From: Incurvaria masculella
Lineage: Eukaryota; Arthropoda; Insecta; Lepidoptera; Incurvariidae
NCBI GenBank assembly: GCA_946894095.1
Contig: OX335652.1
Coordinates: 8,207,001 to 8,271,000, forward strand
Direction of reading: 5' to 3'
DNA length: 64,000 bases
This document shows positions 18,632-29,162 of the stretch, piece by piece (the stretch's first letter is position 1; every line of letters starts with the position of its first letter). The notes under the pieces were generated by a model. That model was not told where the DNA came from. It saw nothing but the letters and a program-made list of their open reading frames with translations, and did not search any database. A program made the translations under genes and the position numbers.

Positions 18632-19618
18632 ATGGCATTTGCAAATTCTGTCACAGCAACAAACACATTCATAAAAGATATTCTTACAACGTATACGAAC
18701 CGTGTTCTGAATTTAGTAAAAGATTTCAGTAATTATTTTGTTCTTTCCGAAAACATTCAATTAATCGAACAATCTTTAAATAGTCAAAGCAATGATAAGT
18801 TGTCTAAATATCTTTGCAATCATGATAAAGCTGGACTACCCCATTTAGAAGCGATAAGCGACGTAATTGAAAAACCTATATCAGTATATGATGAGAACGG
18901 ACTACTTAAATTTTCTATTGGAAATGAAAAATACAAAGCAACGCCCATAAAGATCCAATACCACAAGGATGTTCAACATTATACCCTCCTACAAAACAAG
19001 GAACCCTTTGCTTGCGGAAGTCACGGCATGTGCCTTTACAACTGCATAAGCGATTATACAAAAGTCGAGCCGAATCTTTTAAAAGCATTTACCTTGGACG
19101 TCCTCAAGCGTAGGCCAGTCGAGGTTGGACATTATGCAGGTGTAGACTTATGCTGGGGCGGCGCCGTCTACACCGGTAGCGGGCCAAGAGACGCGGCGTG
19201 GTACCTGGACAACTGCCAGGGCAAGCAAGGCCACAAGTTCCCAGCCCGAGCGCACCCTCGCAGTCACGCCTCAAATCCGTCGGGGGTCGGCGTAGAAGCG
19301 TACTCGTACGAAGGCCGCAAGACGGGCTTCGAGTCCTACGAGGACCAAGACTTTGTGGCCCATTATGCACTCCAGAATCGAAAGACTCGGGCCAGCATGG
19401 ACGCGTTGAACCACGGTCAGACGAGAGAAGCGGTGCATATATCTGGCCATGAGCTGGCGCTGCCGCGGTCGGTTCGGGGCGGCACGTGGATTCAGGGCTC
19501 TAGGACCGAGGCCTTTGAGGTTTCCACAGTAACCCTTGTCATCCAGCACTATCAGGGCGAGTACAATAACGCCGAAGCTCCTGTCTTTATCCAGACTATG
19601 TATCCTCGCTATCCCTAA
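18632..19618 (+). CDS. OTU-protease-like protein with GC-rich C-terminal half
   Basis: A 328-residue frame from ATG 18632; the nearest upstream in-frame stop is at 18605. Residues 82-120 (PISVYDENG ... HYTLL) resemble the C-terminal His-containing part of OTU cysteine proteases. Residues 129-139 (GSHGMCLYNCI) resemble the catalytic-Cys segment normally at the start of an OTU domain. The order is therefore permuted, or these are the end of one unit and the start of the next. The OTU-like continuation stops near residue 160. From there the DNA becomes visibly GC-rich (about 19110-19560) and encodes an unfamiliar segment ending YPRYP. OTU enzymes remove ubiquitin; activity here is doubtful since the domain is incomplete. 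It could be a fused, truncated or decaying effector-like gene. Confidence 0.5.
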   Translation: MAFANSVTATNTFIKDILTTYTNRVLNLVKDFSNYFVLSENIQLIEQSLNSQSNDKLSKYLCNHDKAGLPHLEAISDVIEKPISVYDENGLLKFSIGNEKYKATPIKIQYHKDVQHYTLLQNKEPFACGSHGMCLYNCISDYTKVEPNLLKAFTLDVLKRRPVEVGHYAGVDLCWGGAVYTGSGPRDAAWYLDNCQGKQGHKFPARAHPRSHASNPSGVGVEAYSYEGRKTGFESYEDQDFVAHYALQNRKTRASMDALNHGQTREAVHISGHELALPRSVRGGTWIQGSRTEAFEVSTVTLVIQHYQGEYNNAEAPVFIQTMYPRYP

Positions 19619-19664
19619 CTCTGAAGCGCTAATACACCAGACTATGCATCCTCGCTATCCCTCA
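19575..19664. repeat. 46-bp tandem duplication at the OTU-like ORF end
   Basis: The block 'ccagactatg-atcctcgctatccct' occurs at 19590-19615 and 19637-19661 with one mismatch, and the preceding 'gaagc-ct' text also matches. The first copy encodes the last residues and stop of the ORF and the second lies just downstream. Confidence 0.85.
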
Positions 19665-19837
19665 AATTTCATTAAACATTTTCAAATAAAACATGACAAC
19701 AATTATATTAATAAAATGCGTTCCCACCGATGACCTTTGTTTGAAAAAAGTGTAAAGGATGAAAGATATTTCAGGTTTGAGAGCGACAGCATTGATCGGG
19801 GGCGACAAGCTAGCAACTATTTCATTTCATCGCGATT

Positions 19838-20378
19838 TTAAGGTGGCCCTACCCGGCGGCCTCAACTCATTTGCGGGCACGGTACAAAACCGTGCTGTTG
19901 CGCTCTGGGACCTTCTCTGTTTCTAAGAATAAGACAGGCTCCGTGATGAGGAAAATGCAACCTGTCCACAAAAAAGACAATGTGCATAGTGTATGATTTG
20001 GTAAGATTAACGAAAATTTTAATTTCAAAACGACTTATAGCTAAAAGTAAACCACGACCGCTGTAGTAAAAAATCTAACAAAAACCAAATAGATTCTAAA
20101 TCTTGTATAAATAAGCTATGTCTGATGACTAATCTTTTTAAGATCTTCTTGAATTATTATTGCGTAATCCACCTCCAAAGTTATTGTATAAAACGCGCGA
20201 AAAATCCGAACTTTCGGACGTTATGACTTGGAAACCAAACACAATTTTACAATACCAATGGTCATCAGACATCTAGTTCAATCAAATAAAGCAAAATTTT
20301 GGATCTCTGACAAGAAATATGGGCGTGATCTTCTTTCCCCTTTTGTATGGGGAGATGAGCGGGTTGGGCCACCTTAAG
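19838..20378. mobile_element. TTAA-flanked MITE 'TTAAGGTGGCCC', copy A
   Basis: A ~540-bp non-coding element with inverted ends ttaaggtggccc and gggccaccttaa. The outer TTAA on both sides fits the piggyBac-type TTAA target duplication. Text is shared with 23414-25317: 'cgggcacggta-aaaccgtgc', 'tgcgctctgggacctt', 'gtctgatgactaatctttt' and 'caatggtcatcagacatctagttc'. No transposase frame; mobilisation in trans is assumed. Confidence 0.75.
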
Positions 20379-20597
20379 AGCAGGAGTAGTCAGTCCGAGC
20401 TCTCACCTAAATTGGCGTTTACGGAACTTCAAAGTTACGTAAAAATGTCAAACCCAATACAAGTTTTTACTAATTCTGAGGTTTTACTTCTTCAAGCTGT
20501 CAAAGTCATACACGGACTTCCGATTTGTATGAAAACGCGGAGTCGGTGTAAACGGCAAAGTCGACGAAATTTAGGTGACGAGTGGGACTCGGGGCTA
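20379..20597. mobile_element. Palindromic 'CACCTAAATTGGCG' MITE, copy 2
   Basis: Starts 'caggagtagtcagtccgagc' then 'tctcacctaaattggcgttt' and ends 'aaatttaggtgacgagtggg' then 'actcgggg'. Internally shortened. It directly abuts the end of the TTAA MITE. Confidence 0.8.
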
Positions 20598-21316
20598 GAC
20601 CTGCTGCATGGTTACTGTTGTAGATGTGTTTTCAGCTAGAATATTCATCGTATGATGATAATGATATTCTAGGCTTATAAAATCAAATTAATATTTTAAT
20701 TTCAAAAACCTAGCGATAGGGCTTAAACCACATGCGAGTATTCCAGTACTTATTTCACTTTTGATATTGGTATAATTGACAGCCCGTCCATAAATATTGG
20801 TAATTTAAGTTCCTAACAAAAAAAACTCTTAAAAACTTGTTGATTTGTGTTTGGAGCACGAATCCGCTTGAAATATAAATGCTCATAATCTTACGTTAAT
20901 CCAATGAAAAAGTTTTGTAACACATGCCTAAATTTAATTAATCAAATTCGGTCAAAGCGGCAGTCAAAAATATCCGTTTTATCCATCCAGTACCCTTTCC
21001 CCGCCAGGGAACGCAACTGATTACGAAATAATGTGTTTTATTTACATAATTGCACAGTACATACTAGCGTTCATTAGATTTCTACGGTTTCAACAGTGGA
21101 AACACACTATTTGCAACAAAACAAACAACAATTCAAGACTGCATATTATCGAAATAATTGTAGTGTGGCGTATTGAGAAGGATTATGCCAAAAAACCTTG
21201 GCGGTGAAAGGGTTAATGCAACCGTTCAATGCCCTGGCATGGCACCTAGTTACCATAAAGTGCTTATTATATGACATTAGATCATTTCTTAATGTGCAAA
21301 ATACATAAAAATAAAC
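20598..21316. other. AT-rich intergenic, no recognised gene
   Basis: No coding, RNA or repeat structure was recognised. 'gccctggcatggcacctagtta' at about 21231-21252 is a short SINE-tail relic. Confidence 0.35.
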
Positions 21317-21860
21317 TCTGCTCGTAGCTCAGCGGCACGGCGACTTGCCTTGCATTCCAGAAGTCATGGGTTCAAATCCAATCCTCCAAATCCTTTCATC
21401 CACCGCTTTCTTTTTCTTTCTGAAATGAATGCAAGCTGTTCCATGGTTCGTAAACAATGTAAAACTGTAGGTGCCCTTCCCCTACTAGTTATCATCACAT
21501 TTGTTCGTTTTTTAGGGTTCCGTACCCAAAGGGTGAAAACGGAACCCTAACCGTAACAGATAGACAGCTGAAATTTTCACAGAGTGTGTATTTATTTTGC
21601 CGCTATAACAACAAATAGGTAAGATTAAGAAATAATTAAAATTAAAGGGGGTCCCCATACAAAAAACGTGATATTTTTTGGATACATTTTTTTACGATGG
21701 TACGGAACCCTTCGTGTGCGAGTTCGACTCGCACTTGGCCGGTTTTTCCATCCAGTTCGATGTAGCCGTGCTCATGAATAGAGAGAACCTAGTTTGGCAC
21801 CTAATTCCTTCTGACGGTGGGTATGGTGTTAGCCATTCATGTCCAGTTTAAATAAAAAAA
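21317..21860 (+). mobile_element. tRNA-derived SINE interrupted by another repeat
   Basis: The head has pol III type 2 boxes: 'ctcgtagctcagcggcacgg' (A-box region) and 'catgggttcaaatcc' (B-box). The body begins ('ttctttctgaaatgaatgcaag', 'gtaaaactgtaggtgccctt'), is broken by an inverted CCGGCCAAG repeat at 21511-21746, then resumes at 'ccatccagttcgatgtagcc' and ends 'tagccattcatgtccagttt' plus A-run. It has the same tail as the 5S-headed SINEs. Confidence 0.8.
21511..21746 (-). mobile_element. 'CCGGCCAAGTGCGAG' repeat, copy 3, nested in a SINE
   Basis: An inverted copy beginning (minus strand) 'accggccaagtgcgagtcga' and ending in the 'tacggaaccctaaaaa' hairpin arm. It lacks most of the (GACG)n array. 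It splits the SINE at 21317-21860 and is therefore younger than that SINE. Confidence 0.8.
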
Positions 21861-22058
21861 TCTGCAAATTATATCACAAAAGAGCCATCGATTTGTACTT
21901 TGCGAAATAATAGGAGCGGCCGGAAACGCAAATTGGCGAAACCTGTGATGAGGCGCGAACCTAAACTTGGGGGCGATATTGACAATACCGTCAAGTTAGA
22001 CCGGGAGATGATGCTCATTTTAACTTTTTTTATGTTAAGCGAGGCATATGGCGCACAA

Positions 22059-22500
22059 CTAACATAGCAGGTGCCCGACGACGCGCATGAGATTTCGAAC
22101 TTCAAGGGGCCTGCGAAAACCATGCCGGCCGGCCAGGTTGTATTTTAGGGGAAATACCTCGGTCGGGAGTGAATAACATTGTTTACCGTGTCTACAAATA
22201 AAGGAACTAGAGGATTGGTCGGTTCCGATTTTTGGAATGTCCACAGTGTATGTCTGCCTGTTGCGCGTTGTGCGATGGTAAAAGGGGGGCGGAGGGACAG
22301 CGTTATGCAGCATCGACGAGCATTCTCCATGGTAAAGTTGATAGAACAGATAGAGACCCTGCATCCCTTCGGAGTTGGAGGGTCTCTAAATTCAGGCATA
22401 CCTCGGGGTCGTTAACGAGACGCACGGCACGACGCTAGATCGGAGCCAGGGAGCGAAGCAGGTGCTTAGCTGAGCCGTCCCACAAATGCGGGCAATCTCG
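22059..22500 (-). pseudogene. LINE ORF2 C-terminal remnant
   Basis: On the minus strand, frames read LYLFYQLYHGECSSML, then HHRTT/YHRTTRNRQTYTVD-like text, and near the end AGRHGFRRPLE. Upstream, a homologous '[11 protein letters not shown]' segment is visible but has TAG where the copy at 44.7 kb has a Gln codon, and a frameshift. This is the conserved C-terminus of a LINE polyprotein, degraded. A related plus-strand remnant lies at 44,640-44,945. Confidence 0.6.
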
Positions 22501-23413
22501 GCAATACCACGCAAGATCTGTCTGCGCCTTGTAAACGAACCACCGTCATTTAATTTATAGCCTCAGTGAAACCGTGAAATAATACGGTGATACGTTCGTT
22601 AACCATGTGGTCAATGGTTAAATATTTATCAAAGAAAAATTAGAAATTACAATTGAAGTATTTTCATATATAAAATTCGAGTTCTCTGTTATATTGGCAG
22701 CGACCATAGATTGAAGGGGACTTAGGAATTATTTATCTTTCCAGTGTCACACACCATCCAAAGATGTGCCATATCCCTAACTACTTAATATCGTTCAGGT
22801 ATTTAAAGTTGCATAAAAATAAGAGTTAAGACCAAATCTCAATAATTTATACGGGAGCAAATATCTAATTTCTGCAGGCAATCGGCATTCTTTGTTCTGT
22901 GAATTGTTTGCTCGTCTATGTTTAGGACACTTTTTGTTTAAGGCGCTAGGACTAGCCAACTACTCGCGCCATACAAATACACTTTTTAACAAATGTAATA
23001 ATATGTAGTGAAACGCTTCAGCAAATCCAAATAGAACTCCAGACTGATAATGGATTGTTAATATTTTTTTATTCCATCATTTATTTAAATAATAATAAAA
23101 ATAAAAAAAGTTGATTTTTCTCATTAAAAATCTGAAAGTCATTCGATTTCTAGATATAAGCAAAAACAGCATATATGCATAAACAAAACATTCCATTTGC
23201 TTTTAGATTTCTACATTTAGTCAAAAAAGTTCGGAAATGGACACCGTTTCCGCAATGTATTTTGTATAGAAAAAGGAAACATACATTAACGAAAATCATT
23301 CGATTCCTAGACAAGGAATCATATATTATAAGGATGACACTTATAATCGTCAAACTTAGTTAGTTTACTTGGGGTGCCTCGTCTAACTTTGCGATTTGGC
23401 TAGTACCAGGCCC
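22501..23413. other. AT-rich intergenic, no recognised gene
   Basis: Short open frames on both strands around 23150-23360 lie opposite each other and show no motif. Nothing is annotated. Confidence 0.35.
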
Positions 23414-25317
23414 TTAAGGTGGCCCATCCCGACGGTAGTAACTCATTCGCGGGCACGGTAAAAAACCGTGCCATAGCCTGCTGTATTGTTTTGTGTTTGT
23501 GTGTGTGTTACAAGCCGTGAAGTAGGATTAGCAGCGTCCCATTTTCAGGTAGTGGTAGGCCTACCGATATCTTAGCTTTGTATGAAGGCTCTTTCTATCT
23601 TATCGAGCTGAGGTCAAATTATTATCGAAAGACGCTGATTCTAGCCTTGTACTAGGTATTAATTAGCCTTTTCTTACTTAATTAATGTAACTGTATCTTT
23701 TAGCAATAGTTTTTATGAGTGAATGATCATAAATTGTTTGCTATTTCGTGATTGGAATTAATGTAACAAATTAATCATTTTATTAATACGTTATAATTAA
23801 TTTGTTACTGTGAAAAATGTGCATTACTTTGAGAGTGGAGCTAAAATAAAATATATGTATTATTTATATTTAGTTTATTGGTTCTTATTTTCTAAGCACA
23901 AATATCTCCAAACATAAATAGATATTCAAACATTCATTTTCAATTATTGACGCAACTACCTAAGACACAAAAAATATAATATTTACTACATATAATCTGC
24001 AAACATATACAACTGTACATGTCATCATATTTGCTAGATATATCTACAAAAATGGCATAATTTCTTTATGTAATAGAACCTGCCTCAAACACAAGGAAAT
24101 TCATATCTACTACATATTTATCAATGACAATTTTCCGCGATTAAGGTAGGCCCTGGGATAGCTCCTAAATACTATTTGCTGTGTTGAGCTTAACTAATGA
24201 TAATGTAATATGTCTAGTTCAATATGTTTAATATGTACGTAGGTATATGAAGCTTCAGGAAGGAGTCATTTTAAAATACATATCTTTATCGTTTAATCTG
24301 TTGCCATGTCTAAATACGTTTTCACTTAAATATGCTGCTACATTGAACTTTTAGAATAGATAACGACATTATATATAGGATATAAATCTAATCTTATTTA
24401 ATCAAATAATTCATATAGTGTGAAACAAAATAATTCTTAAACAAAATAAAACCACCTAAATTATATATAACTAAACTAGCTCTTTTATTTAACAAAATGG
24501 GACTATAAGTACTCGGAAACATTTAAATCCAGTCACTGTCACACATATTTTGGCGCACACACTTCACTAACTTTCTTGTGTATGATTTTTAGAGGTTCAC
24601 TGCTTGTAGAAACACCACTTATTTACATAATAACAACCAAATCAACACATTTGAGTCAAATCACGAACGAACGAATCAAGCGCACTTCATAGCTGGCGGC
24701 ACTAAGCATACTGAAAGGCGGGCCGGTACAATGTCGGAGCTACCTGCGTGTAGGCCTACGACTCGACGTACCGAATTTCTACTTCACGGCTTGTAACACA
24801 CACACAAACGCAAAACAATACAGCAGGCTATGACCGTGCTATTGCGCTCTGGGACCTTCACTGTTTCAAAGAAAAAAACAGGGTACGTGATGAGGAGAAT
24901 GCAACATGTCCACAAAGCAGACAATGCGCATAGTGTTTGATTTGGTAAGATTAACGAAAATTTTAATTAAACCACGACCGTTGTAGTAAAAAATCGAATA
25001 AAAACCAAATTTATAACAGGTATTAATGAAACAAGCTATGTCTGATGACTAATCTTTTAAAGATTTTTTTATTTTGTCGTTGAGTAATCCACCTCCAAAG
25101 TTATTGTAAAAAACGTCCGAAAAAATCGAACTTTCGGACCTAACAACTTAGAAACCAAACACAATTTAACAATGCCAATGGTCATCAGACATCTAGTTCG
25201 ATCAAATAAAGCTATATTATATATATTTTGAGCAAAATTTGGATCTCTGACAAGAAATAAGGGCTTGATCTTCTTTACACGTTTGTATGGGGAGTTGAGC
25301 GGGAAGGCCAACCTTAA
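23414..25317. mobile_element. TTAA-flanked MITE, copy B, split by an inserted element
   Basis: The left part (23414-23471) and right part (24833-25317) together match copy A at 19838-20378, with the terminal TTAAGGTGGCCC and its inverse kept. Removing 23472-24832 and one 7-bp duplication restores the continuous sequence '...aaaccgtgc-tattgcgctctggg'. Confidence 0.8.
23472..24832. mobile_element. 1.36-kb TIR element with 54-bp inverted repeats
   Basis: The termini are 54-bp inverted repeats (23472-23525 and 24779-24832) starting catagcctgctgtattgttt, with one mismatch seen. A 7-bp direct duplication accgtgc (23465-23471 and 24833-24839) flanks it, consistent with cut-and-paste insertion. The interior is AT-rich without a transposase frame, so it is non-autonomous. 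The superfamily is unclear; 7-8-bp duplications occur in P- and hAT-type elements. Confidence 0.8.
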
Positions 25318-26090
25318 GAGCTTATTTCAAGTAGGTATTGTGGTAACGAACCTTTCTTTATGCATAGACAATATTTTGGTAAACATACTTATTCGCAAGA
25401 GTCAACATCTCAAAGCTTTAAAAACAATTTTACATGATTTCCTGGTTCGCATGTGGAGGGTACTTCGGGCTCTTTTTGTAATAAAACTTGTGTTGTTTAT
25501 TATACAACTTCACTTAATTACAATAAATTAAACACAATTCCTGTCCTAAAGTCACACACAGTTAGAATTCGTATTTGCTTCGTCGGAGTATACCTACGTA
25601 TCGTCTACAAATTATATATTCGTACGGTCCCTAGCAGGGGTGTGCGGTGTTACACAAATTATCGATTAATTCCAACCCTCTGCGAGTCCGCTAGACGCAT
25701 CTAATTCGCGCTCGGCAGTTGTTACAACCTAACGCCTAGAACGAAATGCAGGAACTTCCGAAGGACGATGGCGGCAACCGGGTCGCCGAGAGTATGCCTA
25801 AAGAGGCAAACGCCATACAGCGGCCCATATGTCGAATACTCGCGCAACTGTAATGTGAAATGGAAGTTTGTTGCAAATATTAATTAAAAAACAACAGCAC
25901 TTTTAAACAATGTGAAGCATTACAAAACTTACTGAGTATGTATGTGTTTGATATAATACTATACTATACTATACTATTTATTTGTAAACCTCATTAAACT
26001 ATTTTTGCATCAGCATCATCATCTCGCGTTCTTTCGTTATTCGTCATCTTTTGAAAATAGATCAGGCAAAGAGGTATTTTTAACCGACTT
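25318..26090. other. Intergenic, no recognised gene
   Basis: A GC-richer island at about 25660-25840 without a plausible frame, and a short (ctata)n run near 25957-25977. No other structure is recognised. Confidence 0.35.
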
Positions 26091-26408
26091 AAAAAAACCG
26101 GCCAAGTGCGAGTGGGACTCGCACACGAAGGGTTCCGTACCATCGTACAAGATTTAACACAAAAATTTAACGTTTTTTGCATGGGGCCCCCATATATTTT
26201 TTATTTTACCTATTTGTTGTTATAGCGGCAAAATAAATACACCATCTGTGAAAATGTCAGCTGCCTACCTATTACGGTTGATGAGATACAGCCCTGTGAC
26301 AGACGGACGGACGAACGGACGGACGGACGGACGGACGGACGGACGGACGGACAGCGGAGGCTTAGTAATAGGGTTCCGTTTTCACCCTTCGGGTACGGAA
26401 CCCTAAAA
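26091..26408 (+). mobile_element. 'CCGGCCAAGTGCGAG' repeat, copy 4
   Basis: A complete copy with a long (GACG)n array around 26305-26352 and the 3' hairpin 'gggttccgttttcacccttc' then 'gggtacggaaccct'. Confidence 0.8.
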
Positions 26409-27580
26409 AGGAGGAGGTTCTCAAATCGTCGGAATCTTTTTTTTTCTCTTTTTTTTTATTAGAGTACCAAACGAACATGCATACCAGAGGTAGAGATGAT
26501 AAATATAACTACCAGCCTACTAATACCTATCTTTATTCTAATGTGAATATCCTGTGATTGTACCCCACAACGGTGAATTAGAGTTCCTGGTATTTTTCAG
26601 AGGCATGATTCCATGTATTTTTTTTTATCGTGACGCATATCTACGGCTACAGTCGTGCAGAGATGTTTATTTATCAAAATTAAAAAAATCGGGTTAATCG
26701 CGTTTTTAACATAGAAACGGAGATAATCCACATTTAAAATTTAGTATGTTATCAAAATGACCTAAAATGATTAAATAAAAAAAATCTATCAAGTAAATAG
26801 GTATCAATAACATTCAAGAATTTCTGAGTATTTTCGGGACTCAGGGTTTTCATAAGTCGGCGACTATTATTGATTGACTGAAATTACCGGAATAAATATA
26901 ACCGAGGAGTAAACACCAATCTGACTAATGGTTAAATTAATTAATCAAATCGTTCAATCTACAATCGGAGGGATGCAATATTCATAGAGGGCGGGTGCTT
27001 GATTGGATGACGTCACGGGGAGAACACTTGACGAGCAATACACATCGAGCAAGAAACGACGGCAGTGGCGACCTAAACCCGTTCGTGTCGTATCGCTCAG
27101 CCACCTATTAGTGATAAAACATACACTGACTGTAGCGCCGGCCAGTCTGTTCATGCCATTTTATTTTTATTTTATTTTATTTTATTTATTTAGGTACACC
27201 AACAGCTTATAAACTAAACAATTGATCGTTAAATACTAAATACAGAAATTAAAGCCAATTATAGGGTAACACTACTTATAAAAAGATAAAGATGTGTGCC
27301 ATGTTGACGTGTGCTGTGTGTTGTTTCGTTTTCAGTATAATTTATTGCGATTTTGTGTGTTACTTGTCTAATGTAAGTGTATGTGTATGTTTGTGAGGGA
27401 GGGTGTGTGAGGGTATGTGTGAGGGTGTGTTTGTGTTAAAGGTTACAAGTTTAGAGACACATAGTATAAGATAAAAATTAGGTTATTGAAATTTTGCCAA
27501 TGTATCTTTTAGTCTATTAAGTATTATTTGTTTTTTTATTGCAATTTTAAATACAAATTTTTTTTTTATATACATTTTTT
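26409..27580. other. Intergenic with simple repeats
   Basis: Contains a block (26969-27020) repeated at 29680-29732, a (TTTTA)n pentamer run at about 27157-27192 that may be the tail of a minus-strand LINE fragment, and a GT-rich tract at about 27370-27440. No gene is recognised. Confidence 0.4.
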
Positions 27581-27765
27581 TTTTATATACCTATTTGTTG
27601 TTGTAGCGGCAAAATAAATGCACACTTTGTGAAAATTTCAGCTGCCTACCTATTACGGTTCAGGTGATGCAGCCCTGTGACAGAAAGACGGACGGTCGGA
27701 CGGACGGACATCGAAGGCTTAGTAATAGGGTTCCGTTGGCAGCCTCTGGGTACGGAACCCTAAAC
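27581..27765 (+). mobile_element. 'CCGGCCAAGTGCGAG' repeat, copy 5 (5' truncated)
   Basis: Only the 3' half is present, from 'ctatttgttgttgtagcggc' through 'cagccctgtgacag', a short (GACG) array and 'gggtacggaaccctaaa'. Confidence 0.75.
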
Positions 27766-27800
27766 ATTCGTTTACACTATTGTTCGCGAACTCGCTCTCA

Positions 27801-28153
27801 GAGTGGTCAGTCTGAGTTCTCACCTAAATTGGCGTTTACGGCAAACCGATCGACTGGCGTTTTCTCCAAACTCCATACAAGTTTTTACTAGATATTCTGT
27901 GGTTTTACTTCTTCAAGCTGTCAAAGTCAAACGCGGACTTCCGATTTGTATGAAAACGCGGAGTGGACGTAAACGGCAACGTCGACGTATTTACGGCAAC
28001 GTTGAGTAAGCTGTCAAATCAAGCTCGGACTCGCAAATGTTAGTTCGCTTAACGCCCGCTGCGCGCGCTCATCAATTTCTCCATACATTTGAAAACGCCA
28101 GTCGATCGGTTTGCCGTAACGCCAATTTAGGTGACAACTTAGACTACCGGCTC
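27801..28153. mobile_element. Palindromic 'CACCTAAATTGGCG' MITE, copy 3 (complete)
   Basis: The left end 'gagtggtcagtctgagttct' and right end 'tgacaacttagactaccggc' frame inverted 'cacctaaattggcgtttacg' and its complement. The long inner arms 'gcaaaccgatcgactggcgt' are also inverted. No ORF. Confidence 0.85.
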
Positions 28154-28872
28154 TGAACAGTTGCAAGACACATCTATCTCTGAGGTGTATTTTTGGAACA
28201 GTGACACTCGCTCGAGTTTCGCTCTTTCATTCAATAATAGTTACTCTTTATAGATATCTTTTTCGTAAAAGATTTTTTTTTAAATACCGATTCTATTCAG
28301 ATTGCTTGTAGGTGGCTCATAGGTGTATATTGCTAAGGTCACTTAGCCCCGATCGCACGAAGATACAGCCGAGTTAATCAATGTTCAAACACGTCACTTG
28401 TAGTGAACCGCATGGAGTTCCTTCCATACTGCCCATACAAAGTTACGTGTTTAATCATAAGTTGACGTTGATTTTGTTTTTCGTCCTTTCGTGCACTGAA
28501 CTTTCGTCCTGAAACTGTTAAAAACCGTAAAAATTCAAGCATACGAACTATTTATGGCGTTGGCGCGTACCATTTTATATACCTAACCCGCTGAGTTGCA
28601 TTTCGTACCATGCTAACTTTTAATTTCAGTTGACTTGGCCGAATAATACGTCGTTCTACAGTTAGCACGTTACGGAATGCATCTAAACGTCAGATTTAAT
28701 CTCTAACTTGGCGTTCACCCGGCGAGTTAGTTTACCATGGTAACCCCCCAGAAGTTAGGCCCAATGCTCATCGGCGCGACAGGCGACCAGCGAGCTCGCG
28801 CATTCTTTACCCAAAGTCAACATCGCCATCCAGAGGGGAATGCTGCCAGCGAATTTGGAACAATGCCACAGG
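28154..28872. other. Intergenic, no recognised gene
   Basis: Mixed-composition sequence between two repeats. No coding or RNA signal was recognised. Confidence 0.35.
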
Positions 28873-29162
28873 AAAAAAAATCGGCCAAGTGAGAGTCGGA
28901 CTCGCACACGAAGGGTTCCGTACCATCGTAAAATATTTAACACAAAAAAATCACGGGGCGGCCAAATTATTTTTTTTATATTTTTTTTATGTTACCTATT
29001 TGTTATTATAGCGGAAAATAAATACACATTCTGTGAAAAATTCATCTGCCTGCCATTACGGTTCATGAGATACATACAGCCCTGTGACAGACGGACGGAC
29101 GGACAGCGGAGGTTTAGTAATAGGGTTCCGTTGGCACCCTTTGAGTACGGAACCCCTAAAAA
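28873..29162 (+). mobile_element. 'CCGGCCAAGTGCGAG' repeat, copy 6
   Basis: A full-length but diverged copy ('tcggccaagtgagagtcgga') with a short (GACG) array and the 3' hairpin 'gggttccgttggcacccttt' then 'gagtacggaacccc'. Confidence 0.75.

Noticed and set aside
21318..21390. Functional tRNA genes (also 47.5, 55.3, 59.9 kb)
   Set aside because: A/B boxes are present but acceptor stems do not pair, and SINE bodies follow. These are SINE heads.
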